This document shows, one piece after another, positions 17,940 through 26,204 of a DNA stretch of 64,000 nucleotides; the stretch's first letter is position 1, and the number at the start of each line of letters is the position of its first letter. The stretch comes from Apibacter adventoris (GTDB taxonomy: Bacteria; Bacteroidota; Bacteroidia; Flavobacteriales; Weeksellaceae). The DNA lies in the NCBI RefSeq assembly GCF_002964975.1, contig NZ_PSZM01000037.1, positions 43,091-107,090 on the forward strand, in the 5' to 3' direction. A model generated the notes under the pieces. That model had not been told where the DNA came from, ran no database searches, and was given only the letters and a program-made list of their open reading frames with translations. The position numbers and the translations under genes were made by a program.

Positions 17940-20405
17940 TTATCTATTGGAACTTAAATCTTGAAAATTAAGATCATTATTCAGTACATTATTTACCTTT
18001 TCAACTACTAATTTTTCAGGAAGAGTAAATGAAGTGATTCTTTTAGCATTTATAGAAGAAGAAGATAATTCAACTTTGTATACCCCTGCATCAGCAATCC
18101 AGGCAGAAGCTAAAGGATTGAAAGAGGATAAATCTTTGGGTTGCAATTCAAAATAAACGTTTTGGCTTTCACCTGGTTTAAGTAATTTTGTTTTAACAAA
18201 CCCTTTCAATTCTTTTACAGGTTTATCTACATCACCTTTAGGTGTGGAAAGATATAATTGAACTACTTCCTTACCGGCTACATTTCCTGTATTTTTAACT
18301 TTGAGTGATAAATACAATTTTTGATTGAATTCTAAAGAACTTAATACAGGTTCAGAATAATCAAATGTGGTATAAGAAAGTCCATATCCAAATTCATAGG
18401 AAGGGGAAACATTAAAGGTATTAAAATATCTGTATCCAACATAAATTCCTTCTTTATAAGAAACATTAATAGGTTTTTCTGCTGGAACTCCATCAAAATT
18501 TGGAGCAGAAGGTACATCAGAATATTTAACGGGTAAAGTTTGAGTTAATTTTCCGGACGGATTCACTTTCCCGGATAAAACATCTGTTATTGCATTTCCT
18601 CCTTCTTGTCCGGGTAAACTAGCCCATAATATGGCATCTACTTTATCTTTCCAACTAGAAGTTTCAATAGCACTTCCTGAGTTTATTACAACAATAACTC
18701 TTTTATTAATTTCATGAAAAGCTTTAGAAACTTCAGAAATTAAATTTTTTTCTTTTTCAGATAGATCAAAATCATCTTTTATTTTTCTATCTCCAGATTC
18801 ACCGGCTTCTCTACCAATGGTGATAATAGCAATACTATTATTTTTAGCACTGTTTTTTATCACATTTTCCCTAACTATTGGCTGAGTTAATGTAGGCAAA
18901 ATAGAAAGTAGTTTTTTCTTAAGATCTTCAATTTTTTTAAGTTCTTCTTTTACAAACGGGGAATATATTTTGTCTAGATTTTTATCTATTGAATAACCAG
19001 CATTTTCTAGCCCTTCAGATAAGGTAATTTCATAGGCTTTATTTACATTTCCGCTTCCGGTTCCACCGGAGATAATATTATATGATCCACTCCCAAATAA
19101 GGCTATTTTACTGTCATTAGCTAAAGGTAAAGCTGCTTTATCATTTTTTAACAATATCATTCCTTCTGATGCTACTTTTCTGCTTAATAAAGCATGGCTT
19201 TTCAAGTCCGGATCATTGGTGGCTATATATCCTTCTTCTCGGGGTGAATTAAATATAATTTCTAAGACTTTTTTTACAGAATTATCAACATCTTCGATTG
19301 ACAATTTTTGGGTCTCAACATATTTTTTCAGCAATTCAAATTGTACTTGTGTACCCGGCATTAGTAAATTATTTCCCGCGTGAATTTGTTTAGCAAAAAT
19401 ATTTTCATCATATGAATCTTTACTTATTCCATTATGACTTGTATCGCTTACAGCAGATACATTAGAATACCCACCAAACCAGTCGGTAATTACAGAACCT
19501 TTAAATCCCCATTCCTTACGTAAAATTGTAGTTAACAAATCATAACTTGCAGATGTGTAAGTTCCATTTATTTTATTATATGAAGACATTATGGTGGCAG
19601 GATTAGATTCTTTAACTGCAATTTCAAAACCACGAAGATATATTTCTCTCAGAGCTCTTTGAGAAAGATGTACATTTAAATCCATACGATTATTTTCGCT
19701 ATTATTGGCGGCAAAATGTTTTAAAGATACACCCACCCCATTTTTTTGTATACCCTGAGTGATAGCAGAGGCCATTTTACCGGCGATCAAAGGATCTTCT
19801 GAAAAATATTCAAAATTCCGCCCACATAATGGATTACGGATGATATTAAGAGCTGGGGCCAATTGAATGTCTGAACCATACCTCAAAGCTTCATCTCCAA
19901 TTGCATTTCCTATTTCTTCCGCTAGTTCCACATCCCATGTAGTTGAAATAAGAGCACCCACTGGAAATCCTGTGGCATAATAGGTTCTCGTTTCGCCTTT
20001 TCTTTTTGCAGAAATACGTACTCCGGCAGGGCCATCAGTAAATATTACAGCAGGTATGCCCCATTTTTCAATAGGGGTTGTCGAACCTGCAGATCCTGGA
20101 ATAAGATAGCTCGGAATGGTTACTCCCTTTGGGTCTATAGCTTCAAAGCCTTTAAGCATTTCGAAACCAACCATTCCCGTACCTAAAAGCAGATGAATTT
20201 TATCATCTAAAGATAATCTGGGAACTAAGTCATTAATTCTTTCATAGTTAGACAATCTTGTATCTTCATAAGGTTGAAGCTTCCCATCCTTATTTAAATC
20301 TGAAAATCTTTGATTATCAACTACAATTTGTGGCGAATTTTGTGCTTTGTAAAAATTAAACACTAAAATACCAGCAATTAAACACGAAATAACTTTTTTT
20401 CTCAT
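17940..20405 (-). CDS. bglX: Secreted GH3 beta-glucosidase (BglX-like)
   Basis: 821 residues with an N-terminal signal peptide (K-K-V-I-S-C-L-I-A-G). Domains in order are the GH3 barrel (about 35-400) with K-H-F-A-A-N-N-S-E-N-N-R and the nucleophile Asp in V-I-T-D-W-F-G-G, the GH3 C-terminal sandwich (about 430-650), and a fibronectin III-like domain at the end. Close in layout to periplasmic BglX. It releases terminal beta-linked glucose or similar sugars from oligosaccharides. A Cys in the signal region (S-C-L-I-A) is not a good lipobox. It is monocistronic, with its own 3' hairpin. Confidence 0.92.
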   Translation of the reverse strand: MRKKVISCLIAGILVFNFYKAQNSPQIVVDNQRFSDLNKDGKLQPYEDTRLSNYERINDLVPRLSLDDKIHLLLGTGMVGFEMLKGFEAIDPKGVTIPSYLIPGSAGSTTPIEKWGIPAVIFTDGPAGVRISAKRKGETRTYYATGFPVGALISTTWDVELAEEIGNAIGDEALRYGSDIQLAPALNIIRNPLCGRNFEYFSEDPLIAGKMASAITQGIQKNGVGVSLKHFAANNSENNRMDLNVHLSQRALREIYLRGFEIAVKESNPATIMSSYNKINGTYTSASYDLLTTILRKEWGFKGSVITDWFGGYSNVSAVSDTSHNGISKDSYDENIFAKQIHAGNNLLMPGTQVQFELLKKYVETQKLSIEDVDNSVKKVLEIIFNSPREEGYIATNDPDLKSHALLSRKVASEGMILLKNDKAALPLANDSKIALFGSGSYNIISGGTGSGNVNKAYEITLSEGLENAGYSIDKNLDKIYSPFVKEELKKIEDLKKKLLSILPTLTQPIVRENVIKNSAKNNSIAIITIGREAGESGDRKIKDDFDLSEKEKNLISEVSKAFHEINKRVIVVINSGSAIETSSWKDKVDAILWASLPGQEGGNAITDVLSGKVNPSGKLTQTLPVKYSDVPSAPNFDGVPAEKPINVSYKEGIYVGYRYFNTFNVSPSYEFGYGLSYTTFDYSEPVLSSLEFNQKLYLSLKVKNTGNVAGKEVVQLYLSTPKGDVDKPVKELKGFVKTKLLKPGESQNVYFELQPKDLSSFNPLASAWIADAGVYKVELSSSSINAKRITSFTLPEKLVVEKVNNVLNNDLNFQDLSSNR

Positions 20406-20614
20406 AGAATTTTTCTTTTAAGGTACAATTATTTTATGACATATTAGTATATATATGCGTATTTATTTAATAAATATGATATATTGATTTTTAAATGTAT
20501 CTTAGTTAGATAATTAATGAACTGTTTTTTTATCAGTGCCTGGATGTTAAATTATTTCATAAGAAAAAATCATTTGTAGAAATCCTTATTTTTGTTTAAA
20601 GAAATTATAGAAAA

Positions 20615-20917
20615 ATGCAAAAAAAGAAAATAGAAAAATGGTTTAAAATTTCATGTTATGCAGAATGTGTAAGTTGTGTTTTACTTTTTTTAATAGCTAT
20701 GCCCTTAAAATATTGTTTTCATTCCACAATATTAATGATTCCTGCCGGGTGTATGCATGGAATATTTTTTACAGGATATATTGTTTTTGCAATTTTGGCA
20801 AGAAAAATATATACATGGGATGATGAGGATTTTGTATTTGCATTAATGGCAGCATTTTTTCCTTTTGCCACTATTTGGGTTGAAAAATCCTTAGCAAAAT
20901 ATGATAGAGAAGAATAA
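20615..20917 (+). CDS. DUF3817-like small integral membrane protein
   Basis: 100 residues with three hydrophobic segments (about 10-28, 38-60 and 72-88). The motif M-H-G-I-F-F-T-G-Y-I near residue 48 matches the H-G-x-x-F segment of DUF3817 proteins. Function is unknown. The 209 bases between this gene and the divergent GH3 gene contain no other gene. Confidence 0.7.
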   Translation: MQKKKIEKWFKISCYAECVSCVLLFLIAMPLKYCFHSTILMIPAGCMHGIFFTGYIVFAILARKIYTWDDEDFVFALMAAFFPFATIWVEKSLAKYDREE

Positions 20918-20952
20918 ATATTAAGCTATAAAAAATATGGTATGAAATATTA

Positions 20953-21696
20953 CTAATTCATAGCATTTTGTAACTCTTCAGTAATTTCCATATTGTGAAA
21001 TACATGTTGAACATCATCATCTTCTTCAAACTTCTCAATCATTTTTATAATTGTTTGGGCTTGTTCTAAAGGCAAAGCTTTAGTAGTATTAGGCAGACGT
21101 TGCAAATTAGCACTTTCAGGTTCAATGTTTAGCTCTTCAAATTTATGGTTCATAGAACCAAAATCTTCAAAGGAAGAAGTAATAATTATTTCGTCATCAT
21201 CTTCTTCTATTTCTTCAGCACCTGCGTCAATCATTTCCAACTCAAAATTATCCCAATCTATGGTAATATTAGATTTTTTTAGGGTAAAAATTCCTTTTCT
21301 ATCAAAAATAAATGTAAGTTCACCATTTTTCCCTAAATTGCCATCAAACTTATTAAAAATTGCTCTAACATTTGCAACGGTTCTCGTAGAGTTATTGGTT
21401 GTGCATTCTAAAAAGATCGCAATTCCTCCAGGACCATATCCTTCATAAGTTACCTCATCATATTGTTCAGCATCAGCTCCAGAAGCTTTTTTAATCGCAC
21501 GTTCAACATTATCTTTAGGCATATTTACGCCTTTAGCGTTTAGTAAGCAACGACGAAGTGCTGGATTTGCTTCAGGATTAGGACCTCCGGTCTTAACTGC
21601 TATAGCTATTTCTTTTCCAATACGACTAAATTGTTTAGCCATTTTATCCCATCTGGCTAACTTTGTTGCTTTCCTATATTCAAATGCGCGTCCCAT
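20953..21696 (-). CDS. YebC/PmpR-family protein
   Basis: 247 residues: N-terminal M-G-R-A-F-E-Y-R-K-A, then A-K-Q-F-S-R-I-G-K-E-I near residue 20, N-M-P-K-D-N-V-E-R-A-I near 57 and Y-E-G-Y-G-P-G-G near 84, the hallmarks of YebC. Members were described as transcription regulators, and more recently as factors that relieve ribosome stalling at proline stretches. It is complete and monocistronic, with its own promoter-like element upstream. Confidence 0.93.
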   Translation of the reverse strand: MGRAFEYRKATKLARWDKMAKQFSRIGKEIAIAVKTGGPNPEANPALRRCLLNAKGVNMPKDNVERAIKKASGADAEQYDEVTYEGYGPGGIAIFLECTTNNSTRTVANVRAIFNKFDGNLGKNGELTFIFDRKGIFTLKKSNITIDWDNFELEMIDAGAEEIEEDDDEIIITSSFEDFGSMNHKFEELNIEPESANLQRLPNTTKALPLEQAQTIIKMIEKFEEDDDVQHVFHNMEITEELQNAMN

Positions 21697-21718
21697 ATCT
21701 CTATATTAATTTCTATCG

Positions 21719-21748
21719 CAAAAATAAGAATTGAGAAAATCTCACAAA
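21719..21748 (-). promoter_or_regulatory. Promoter of yebC
   Basis: On the minus strand TTTG (21745-21748), an 18-base spacer and TATTTTTG (21719-21726) approximate the Bacteroidota promoter, about 22 bases before the start. Confidence 0.5.
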
Positions 21749-21770
21749 AAATTTTTATAGATTTTTTAAT

Positions 21771-22412
21771 TTATTTTTTAATAATTTTCCCGTTTTTCAT
21801 TATGCTATAATTTTCAACTTTTATTTCAGGATTAGTTTCTATATAGCTTATATTTTCAACTTTAATTTTGTTCTGAGAAATAAAAGATTGTGTTCTAAAC
21901 CAATTTTCTGCTGTTTCATCATAAGCAATAATTTTCCAGTCAATAACTTCGTAATTTAAAGTGTAATTTACTAATATCGTAAATAATTCGTTTTCTCCTG
22001 AATAGTAGTAAAAAATGATGGTTTTAAAATTATCAGATAAATCTAAAAGATAATTTATATATATTTTGTTATTATGTTCAAGAATATTGGAAGGTATTAC
22101 ATTTTTCAAATGAAGTAATTCTATTTGTTTTCTTTTTAACAAATTGTTGTTTTTTACACTATAAAAATTAGTGGAGTCAATTATTGGTGGCTTCCTTATG
22201 GGATATCGATCTATAAAATTATACTGATTTTGAGTTTTAGATGTTTTAGTAATAATATAAGTAGAGTCAATATTATTCTTTGATGTTTTCGTACAATCCG
22301 TTATATTATTAATTATTTTATTATCCTTTTTACATAATGGTTTTTCTTTTTTGCAAGAAATTAAACTAATGAAATATATAACTAATAAAAGGTGAAAATA
22401 TTTTGGATTCAA
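21771..22412 (-). CDS. Hypothetical lipoprotein
   Basis: 213 residues starting with a lipoprotein signal (L-L-V-I-Y-F-I-S-L-I-S-C, Cys near 20) and a Lys-rich mature N-terminus. No domain is recognised. The body alternates short beta-type strands, and the last 60 residues (N-K-I-K-V-E-N-I-S-Y-I-E) look like a small beta-rich domain. It sits 15 bases downstream of nadE on the same strand, so it may be cotranscribed. Function is unknown. Confidence 0.65.
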   Translation of the reverse strand: MNPKYFHLLLVIYFISLISCKKEKPLCKKDNKIINNITDCTKTSKNNIDSTYIITKTSKTQNQYNFIDRYPIRKPPIIDSTNFYSVKNNNLLKRKQIELLHLKNVIPSNILEHNNKIYINYLLDLSDNFKTIIFYYYSGENELFTILVNYTLNYEVIDWKIIAYDETAENWFRTQSFISQNKIKVENISYIETNPEIKVENYSIMKNGKIIKK

Positions 22413-22427
22413 TATATAAAATTTTAA

Positions 22428-23213
22428 TTACAATAATTCCTTGGGTATTTTACATACAGGAATAGGATTTATTTTATGTTGTGCTAATTTATTCAAACGG
22501 TCATAAATTTCAAAAACTTCTTTTTGTCTACTACTAAAATCAGTAGCTTTATGTGTTTTGTGTACACTCATAGCCCATTCCAATTCAGGATAAGTTGCTC
22601 CGATTTGATCTTCATCACTGCGGTCATCTACCCACAAACCATCAGTAGGTTTTGCCTGTTGAATGGATTCTGCAACTCCTAGTTCTTTAGCTATTTCAAA
22701 AACCTGACTTTTTAATAAATCTGCAATAGGACTTATGTCAACACCTCCATCGCCATATTTCGTATAAAATCCAACGCCAAAATCCTCTATTTTATTTCCT
22801 GTTCCACAAACTAATAAATTATTTATTCCTGCATAATAATAAAGAGTGGTCATTCGTAAACGTGATCTTGTATTCGCTAAGGATAGATCATTATTTTTAT
22901 TCTGTTCTTCGATATGCAAGTCTAATTTTAAAGTTTCGAAAGATCGGGTAAGATTTATGGTTTTTCCTTTAACATTTGAAAATTTCTGAGTAAGATTTTT
23001 TATATGTTCTTGAGCTCTAGTTACCTGGTCAGAAGGTTGATGAATGGGCATTTCCAATAATAATACATTTTTTCCGGTTTGGGCTGCTAAAGTAGATACA
23101 ACTGCTGAATCGATACCTCCTGATACACCTACTACAAAACCTTTTGTTCCAGATTGTGAAATATATTCATTGAGCCAGTTGACTATGTAAGAAATTACTT
23201 CTGTTGTCCGCAT
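22428..23213 (-). CDS. nadE: NH3-dependent NAD+ synthetase
   Basis: 261 residues, short form without the glutaminase domain. The P-loop S-G-G-I-D-S-A-V-V lies near residue 31. T-R-S-R-L-R-M-T-T-L-Y-Y near 135 and C-G-T-G-N-K-I-E-D near 157 are the NaAD-binding motifs, and K-P-T-D-G-L-W near 208 is also conserved. It makes the last step of NAD+ synthesis from nicotinate adenine dinucleotide with ammonia and ATP. It is divergent from gldB across 50 bases. NadD, the preceding enzyme, is encoded at 31 kb. Confidence 0.94.
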   Translation of the reverse strand: MRTTEVISYIVNWLNEYISQSGTKGFVVGVSGGIDSAVVSTLAAQTGKNVLLLEMPIHQPSDQVTRAQEHIKNLTQKFSNVKGKTINLTRSFETLKLDLHIEEQNKNNDLSLANTRSRLRMTTLYYYAGINNLLVCGTGNKIEDFGVGFYTKYGDGGVDISPIADLLKSQVFEIAKELGVAESIQQAKPTDGLWVDDRSDEDQIGATYPELEWAMSVHKTHKATDFSSRQKEVFEIYDRLNKLAQHKINPIPVCKIPKELL

Positions 23214-23220
23214 AATATTG

Positions 23221-23228
23221 TACTTTTG
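23221..23228 (+). promoter_or_regulatory. Promoter -7 element of the gldB-gldC operon
   Basis: TACTTTTG matches TAnnTTTG, 35 bases before the gldB start, in the short divergent gap with nadE. The -33 region is not a good match. Confidence 0.4.
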
Positions 23229-23263
23229 TATACTTATAGTGATTTAAATTAAATGTAAATATA

Positions 23264-24274
23264 ATGAAGATTATTAAATATTTTCTGCTATTTTTCCTGT
23301 TTATTGGTTGTTCTAAAAAATCTGATGAACAAAATAAAAATAAAAAATGGGAGGTAGATATTAGTGGAATTGGAGCCAATGTAGAACTAATTGATATATC
23401 TCAAGATTTTTATAATTTTCAAATACCTATCTCAGAATTTCGAAAAAAATATCCTTTTTATATAGATGCAAATTTACCGGATGAAAAGGCTGAACAGCAA
23501 AGAAAAGATACTACAGAAATAAATATTTATAATCAGATAAAACATAAAATTAATAATCAGAAAATAAAACAGGAACTAACAACTATGTTCCGCTATATAA
23601 AATTTTATTATCCTGAATTTAAAGAACCTAAAGTATATTTATATTCTTCTTTTGTACAAGATTACTTAGATCCTATTACATATGTTCCCAATCAAAATTA
23701 TTTGTTTATAGCTGTAGATTGCTTTTTAGGTTATGGTAATAAATATTATGACATGATGAGAATTGATAGGTATTTGCAAATAAGTATGTCTCCGGAATAT
23801 CTTTCTTCAAAAGTAGCTAAAGTTATAATTAATGAAAAATCATGGATACCTAAAGAGCTTACTACACAGTCTTTTGTATCTCATATGATTTATCAGGGAA
23901 AAATATTATTATTAGAAGATGCTTTTTTGCCAAAAGTAAAAGATTTATATAAAATAGGTTATACTCAAGATCAAATAAATTGGGCTAAATCTAATGAATT
24001 TGAAATATGGAATTTTTTTATTCAAAATAACTATGTATTTAGTGATGATTTCTCTTTGTCAGATCGTTTTTTATCATTGTCTCCTTTTTCTAAATTTTAT
24101 ACAGAAGTCGATGCTAAAAGTCCGGGACAAATTGGTTGTTGGGTTGGATGGCAGATATGTCGAAAATATTTTGAGGAAAATCCTAAAGTTAGTTTGCAGG
24201 ACTTTATAAAAAACTCTAACCATGAAGAAATTTTTGCTAAATCTAAATATAAGCCGGAGCAATTGCCTGAATAA
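23264..24274 (+). CDS. gldB: GldB gliding-motility-associated lipoprotein
   Basis: 336 residues. The signal ends in L-F-I-G-C-S with Cys near 17. Conserved blocks include F-Y-N-F-Q-I-P-I-S-E-F, a L-P-K-V-K-D segment and G-Q-I-G-C-W-V-G-W-Q-I-C-R-K-Y-F near residue 287, typical of GldB. GldB is required for gliding in Flavobacterium but is also kept in non-gliding relatives, so it does not prove motility. The following gene is gldC, the usual order. Confidence 0.9.
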   Translation: MKIIKYFLLFFLFIGCSKKSDEQNKNKKWEVDISGIGANVELIDISQDFYNFQIPISEFRKKYPFYIDANLPDEKAEQQRKDTTEINIYNQIKHKINNQKIKQELTTMFRYIKFYYPEFKEPKVYLYSSFVQDYLDPITYVPNQNYLFIAVDCFLGYGNKYYDMMRIDRYLQISMSPEYLSSKVAKVIINEKSWIPKELTTQSFVSHMIYQGKILLLEDAFLPKVKDLYKIGYTQDQINWAKSNEFEIWNFFIQNNYVFSDDFSLSDRFLSLSPFSKFYTEVDAKSPGQIGCWVGWQICRKYFEENPKVSLQDFIKNSNHEEIFAKSKYKPEQLPE

Positions 24275-24322
24275 AAAAATATTAAATAGAAAAGGGAATA
24301 AAAAAATGCAATCAAATAAATT

Positions 24323-24649
24323 ATGAAAGAAACTGAAATCAATTTTAATATTACTTTAGATGAAAATCATATTCCGGAGAAAATAGTTTGGGCTGCCCCT
24401 GATGGAGGTGTGGTAGGAGCAGAATCTAAAGCAGTACTTTTATCAGTTTGGGATGATAAAACAAAAGAAGCTTTACGTATTGATCTTTGGACAAAAGAAA
24501 TGCCCGTAGAAGAAATGAAACGTTTTTTTCATCAGGTTTTAATGTCTTTAGGGAATTCTTATCAAAGAGCTACAGATGAGGATGATGTTGCAGAGGAAAT
24601 AAGAAAATTTGCAGAATATTTTGCAGATAGAAGTGGAATTAAAATGTAA
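24323..24649 (+). CDS. gldC: GldC protein
   Basis: 108 residues. The sequence I-N-F-N-I-T-L-D-E-N-H-I-P-E-K-I-x-W near the start and L-R-I-D-L-W-T-K-E-M-P-V-E-E-M-K-R-F near residue 50 are characteristic of GldC, a small cytoplasmic protein linked to gliding-motility lipoproteins. It follows gldB by 48 bases and precedes a GNAT acetyltransferase by 6 bases, so the three probably form one transcript. Confidence 0.9.
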   Translation: MKETEINFNITLDENHIPEKIVWAAPDGGVVGAESKAVLLSVWDDKTKEALRIDLWTKEMPVEEMKRFFHQVLMSLGNSYQRATDEDDVAEEIRKFAEYFADRSGIKM

Positions 24650-24655
24650 AAAGAA

Positions 24656-25102
24656 ATGAAAATAAAAATAGAAGAAATTGTAGAAGAAGACTTCGAAACT
24701 TTAATCGAGTTATTTAGGGAATTGGCTGTTTTTGAAAATTTACCAGAAAAAATGATAAATTCAGTTAAAAGAATGAAAGCTGAAAAAGATTTTTTTAGAG
24801 GCTTTACCATTAAAGATGAGAATAATATCATTTTAGGATATGTTACTTTCTTTTTTGCTTATTATACTTGGGTAGGTAAATCGTTATACATGGATGATTT
24901 ATATATCCGCGAGGAACATAGAGGAAAAGGATTAGGAACACAACTAATTAAAAAAGTAATCTCTTTTGCCAAAGAAACTAATTGTCAAAAATTACGTTGG
25001 CAGGTATCTAATTGGAATAAATCTGCAATAAAATTTTATAAAAGTTTAGGAGCCCAAATAGATGAGGTAGATAAAAATTGTGATTTGATGTTTGACAATT
25101 AA
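24656..25102 (+). CDS. GNAT-family N-acetyltransferase
   Basis: 148 residues. The acetyl-CoA pyrophosphate loop is R-G-K-G-L-G near residue 83; upstream M-D-D-L-Y-I-R-E-E-H and downstream W-N-K-S-A-I-K-F-Y-K-S-L-G-A complete the GNAT core (motifs A and B). It resembles the diamine/thialysine acetyltransferase branch, but the acceptor cannot be assigned. It overlaps the longest frame of hemB only if a far-upstream hemB start is assumed. Confidence 0.85.
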   Translation: MKIKIEEIVEEDFETLIELFRELAVFENLPEKMINSVKRMKAEKDFFRGFTIKDENNIILGYVTFFFAYYTWVGKSLYMDDLYIREEHRGKGLGTQLIKKVISFAKETNCQKLRWQVSNWNKSAIKFYKSLGAQIDEVDKNCDLMFDN

Positions 25103-25160
25103 TTTAGCCAACATAATTTATAAAGATAAAATCAGAATAAAAAAACAAAATATAAGATCA

Positions 25161-26138
25161 ATGATAATCTATAGTAGAAATAGAAGGTTAAGAGTAAATC
25201 AGTCTATTAGAGACCTGATGAGAGAAACTACCCTTACTACGGATGACTTTATGTTACCCATTTTTATTACAGAAGGGAAAAATATAAAAGAAGATATTCC
25301 TTCAATGCCCGGAATCTATCGTCACTCTTTAGATTTAACTATAAAAGAAATAAAGGAATTATGGTCATTAGGAATTAAAGCGGTAAACTTGTATGTTAAA
25401 GTAAATGATAAACTTAAAGATAATACAGGTAAAGAAGCATGGAATAAAAATGGATTAATGCAGGATACAATTAAAGCAATTAAAGATGCAGTTCCGGAAA
25501 TGATTGTAATGCCAGATGTCGCTTTAGATCCATATTCGATATATGGACATGATGGAATTGTTGAAGATGGAAAAATTTTAAATGATGCAACAGTAGAGGC
25601 TTTAGTTAAGATGAGTGTGAGCCATGCTGAAGCTGGAGCGGATTTTATTGCCCCGAGTGATATGATGGATGGAAGGGTGGCAGCAATACGAGAAGCTTTA
25701 GAGGAAAACGGATTTCCTAATGTAGGTATTATGAGTTATGCCGCCAAATATGCAAGTTCTTTTTATGGTCCTTTTCGAGATGCTTTGGATAGCGCTCCCG
25801 GATTTGGAGATAAAAAAACATATCAAATGGATTATGGGAATAGTAGGGAAGCAATTAATGAAGCCATCAAAGATATAGATGAAGGGGCCGATATGATTAT
25901 GGTTAAACCAGGACTACCCTATTTAGATATTGTTTCAAAATTAAATGAAATAGTTGACGTACCCATTTCTGTATATCAGGTAAGTGGAGAATATGCTATG
26001 ATTAAGGCAGCCGTTCAAAACGGGTGGTTAGATAATGATAAAATTATTATTGAAAGTTTAACTTGTATAAAGAGAGCCGGAGCGAGTTTAATTTCTACTT
26101 ATTTTGCCAAAGAAGCAGCTAAATTGTTAAATAAATAA
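25161..26138 (+). CDS. hemB: Delta-aminolevulinic acid dehydratase (porphobilinogen synthase)
   Basis: 325 residues from the ATG at 25161, chosen because the conserved N-terminus (R-N-R-R-L-R-V-N-Q-S-I-R-D-L-M-R-E-T) starts here; an upstream ATG would overlap the GNAT gene and add an unconserved 23-residue leader. Visible are D-F-M-L-P-I-F-I, A-P-S-D-M-M-D-G-R, S-Y-A-A-K-Y-A-S with the first Schiff-base Lys, and M-V-K-P-G-L-P-Y-L-D with the second. The Cys-rich zinc site of other HemB enzymes is replaced here by D-V-A-L-D-P-Y, the Mg-type variant. It condenses two ALA molecules to porphobilinogen. Confidence 0.93.
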   Translation: MIIYSRNRRLRVNQSIRDLMRETTLTTDDFMLPIFITEGKNIKEDIPSMPGIYRHSLDLTIKEIKELWSLGIKAVNLYVKVNDKLKDNTGKEAWNKNGLMQDTIKAIKDAVPEMIVMPDVALDPYSIYGHDGIVEDGKILNDATVEALVKMSVSHAEAGADFIAPSDMMDGRVAAIREALEENGFPNVGIMSYAAKYASSFYGPFRDALDSAPGFGDKKTYQMDYGNSREAINEAIKDIDEGADMIMVKPGLPYLDIVSKLNEIVDVPISVYQVSGEYAMIKAAVQNGWLDNDKIIIESLTCIKRAGASLISTYFAKEAAKLLNK

Positions 26139-26154
26139 ATTATTTTTATAATAC

Positions 26155-26184
26155 AAAAAACCCAAAGCTAGCTTTGGGTTTTTT
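26155..26184. terminator. Bidirectional terminator between hemB and the PpiD-like gene
   Basis: A perfect 30-base palindrome: A6, a GC-containing stem around CCCAAAGC/GCTTTGGG and T6. It lies 16 bases past the hemB stop and 20 bases past the stop of the convergent gene, and works on both strands. Confidence 0.85.
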
Positions 26185-26204
26185 ATTCAATATTATTATA
26201 TGGT

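Noticed and set aside
21125..21448. Rightward Ser-rich 107-residue open frame
   Set aside because: It is antisense to yebC, and its Ser richness mirrors the Asp/Glu codons of YebC.
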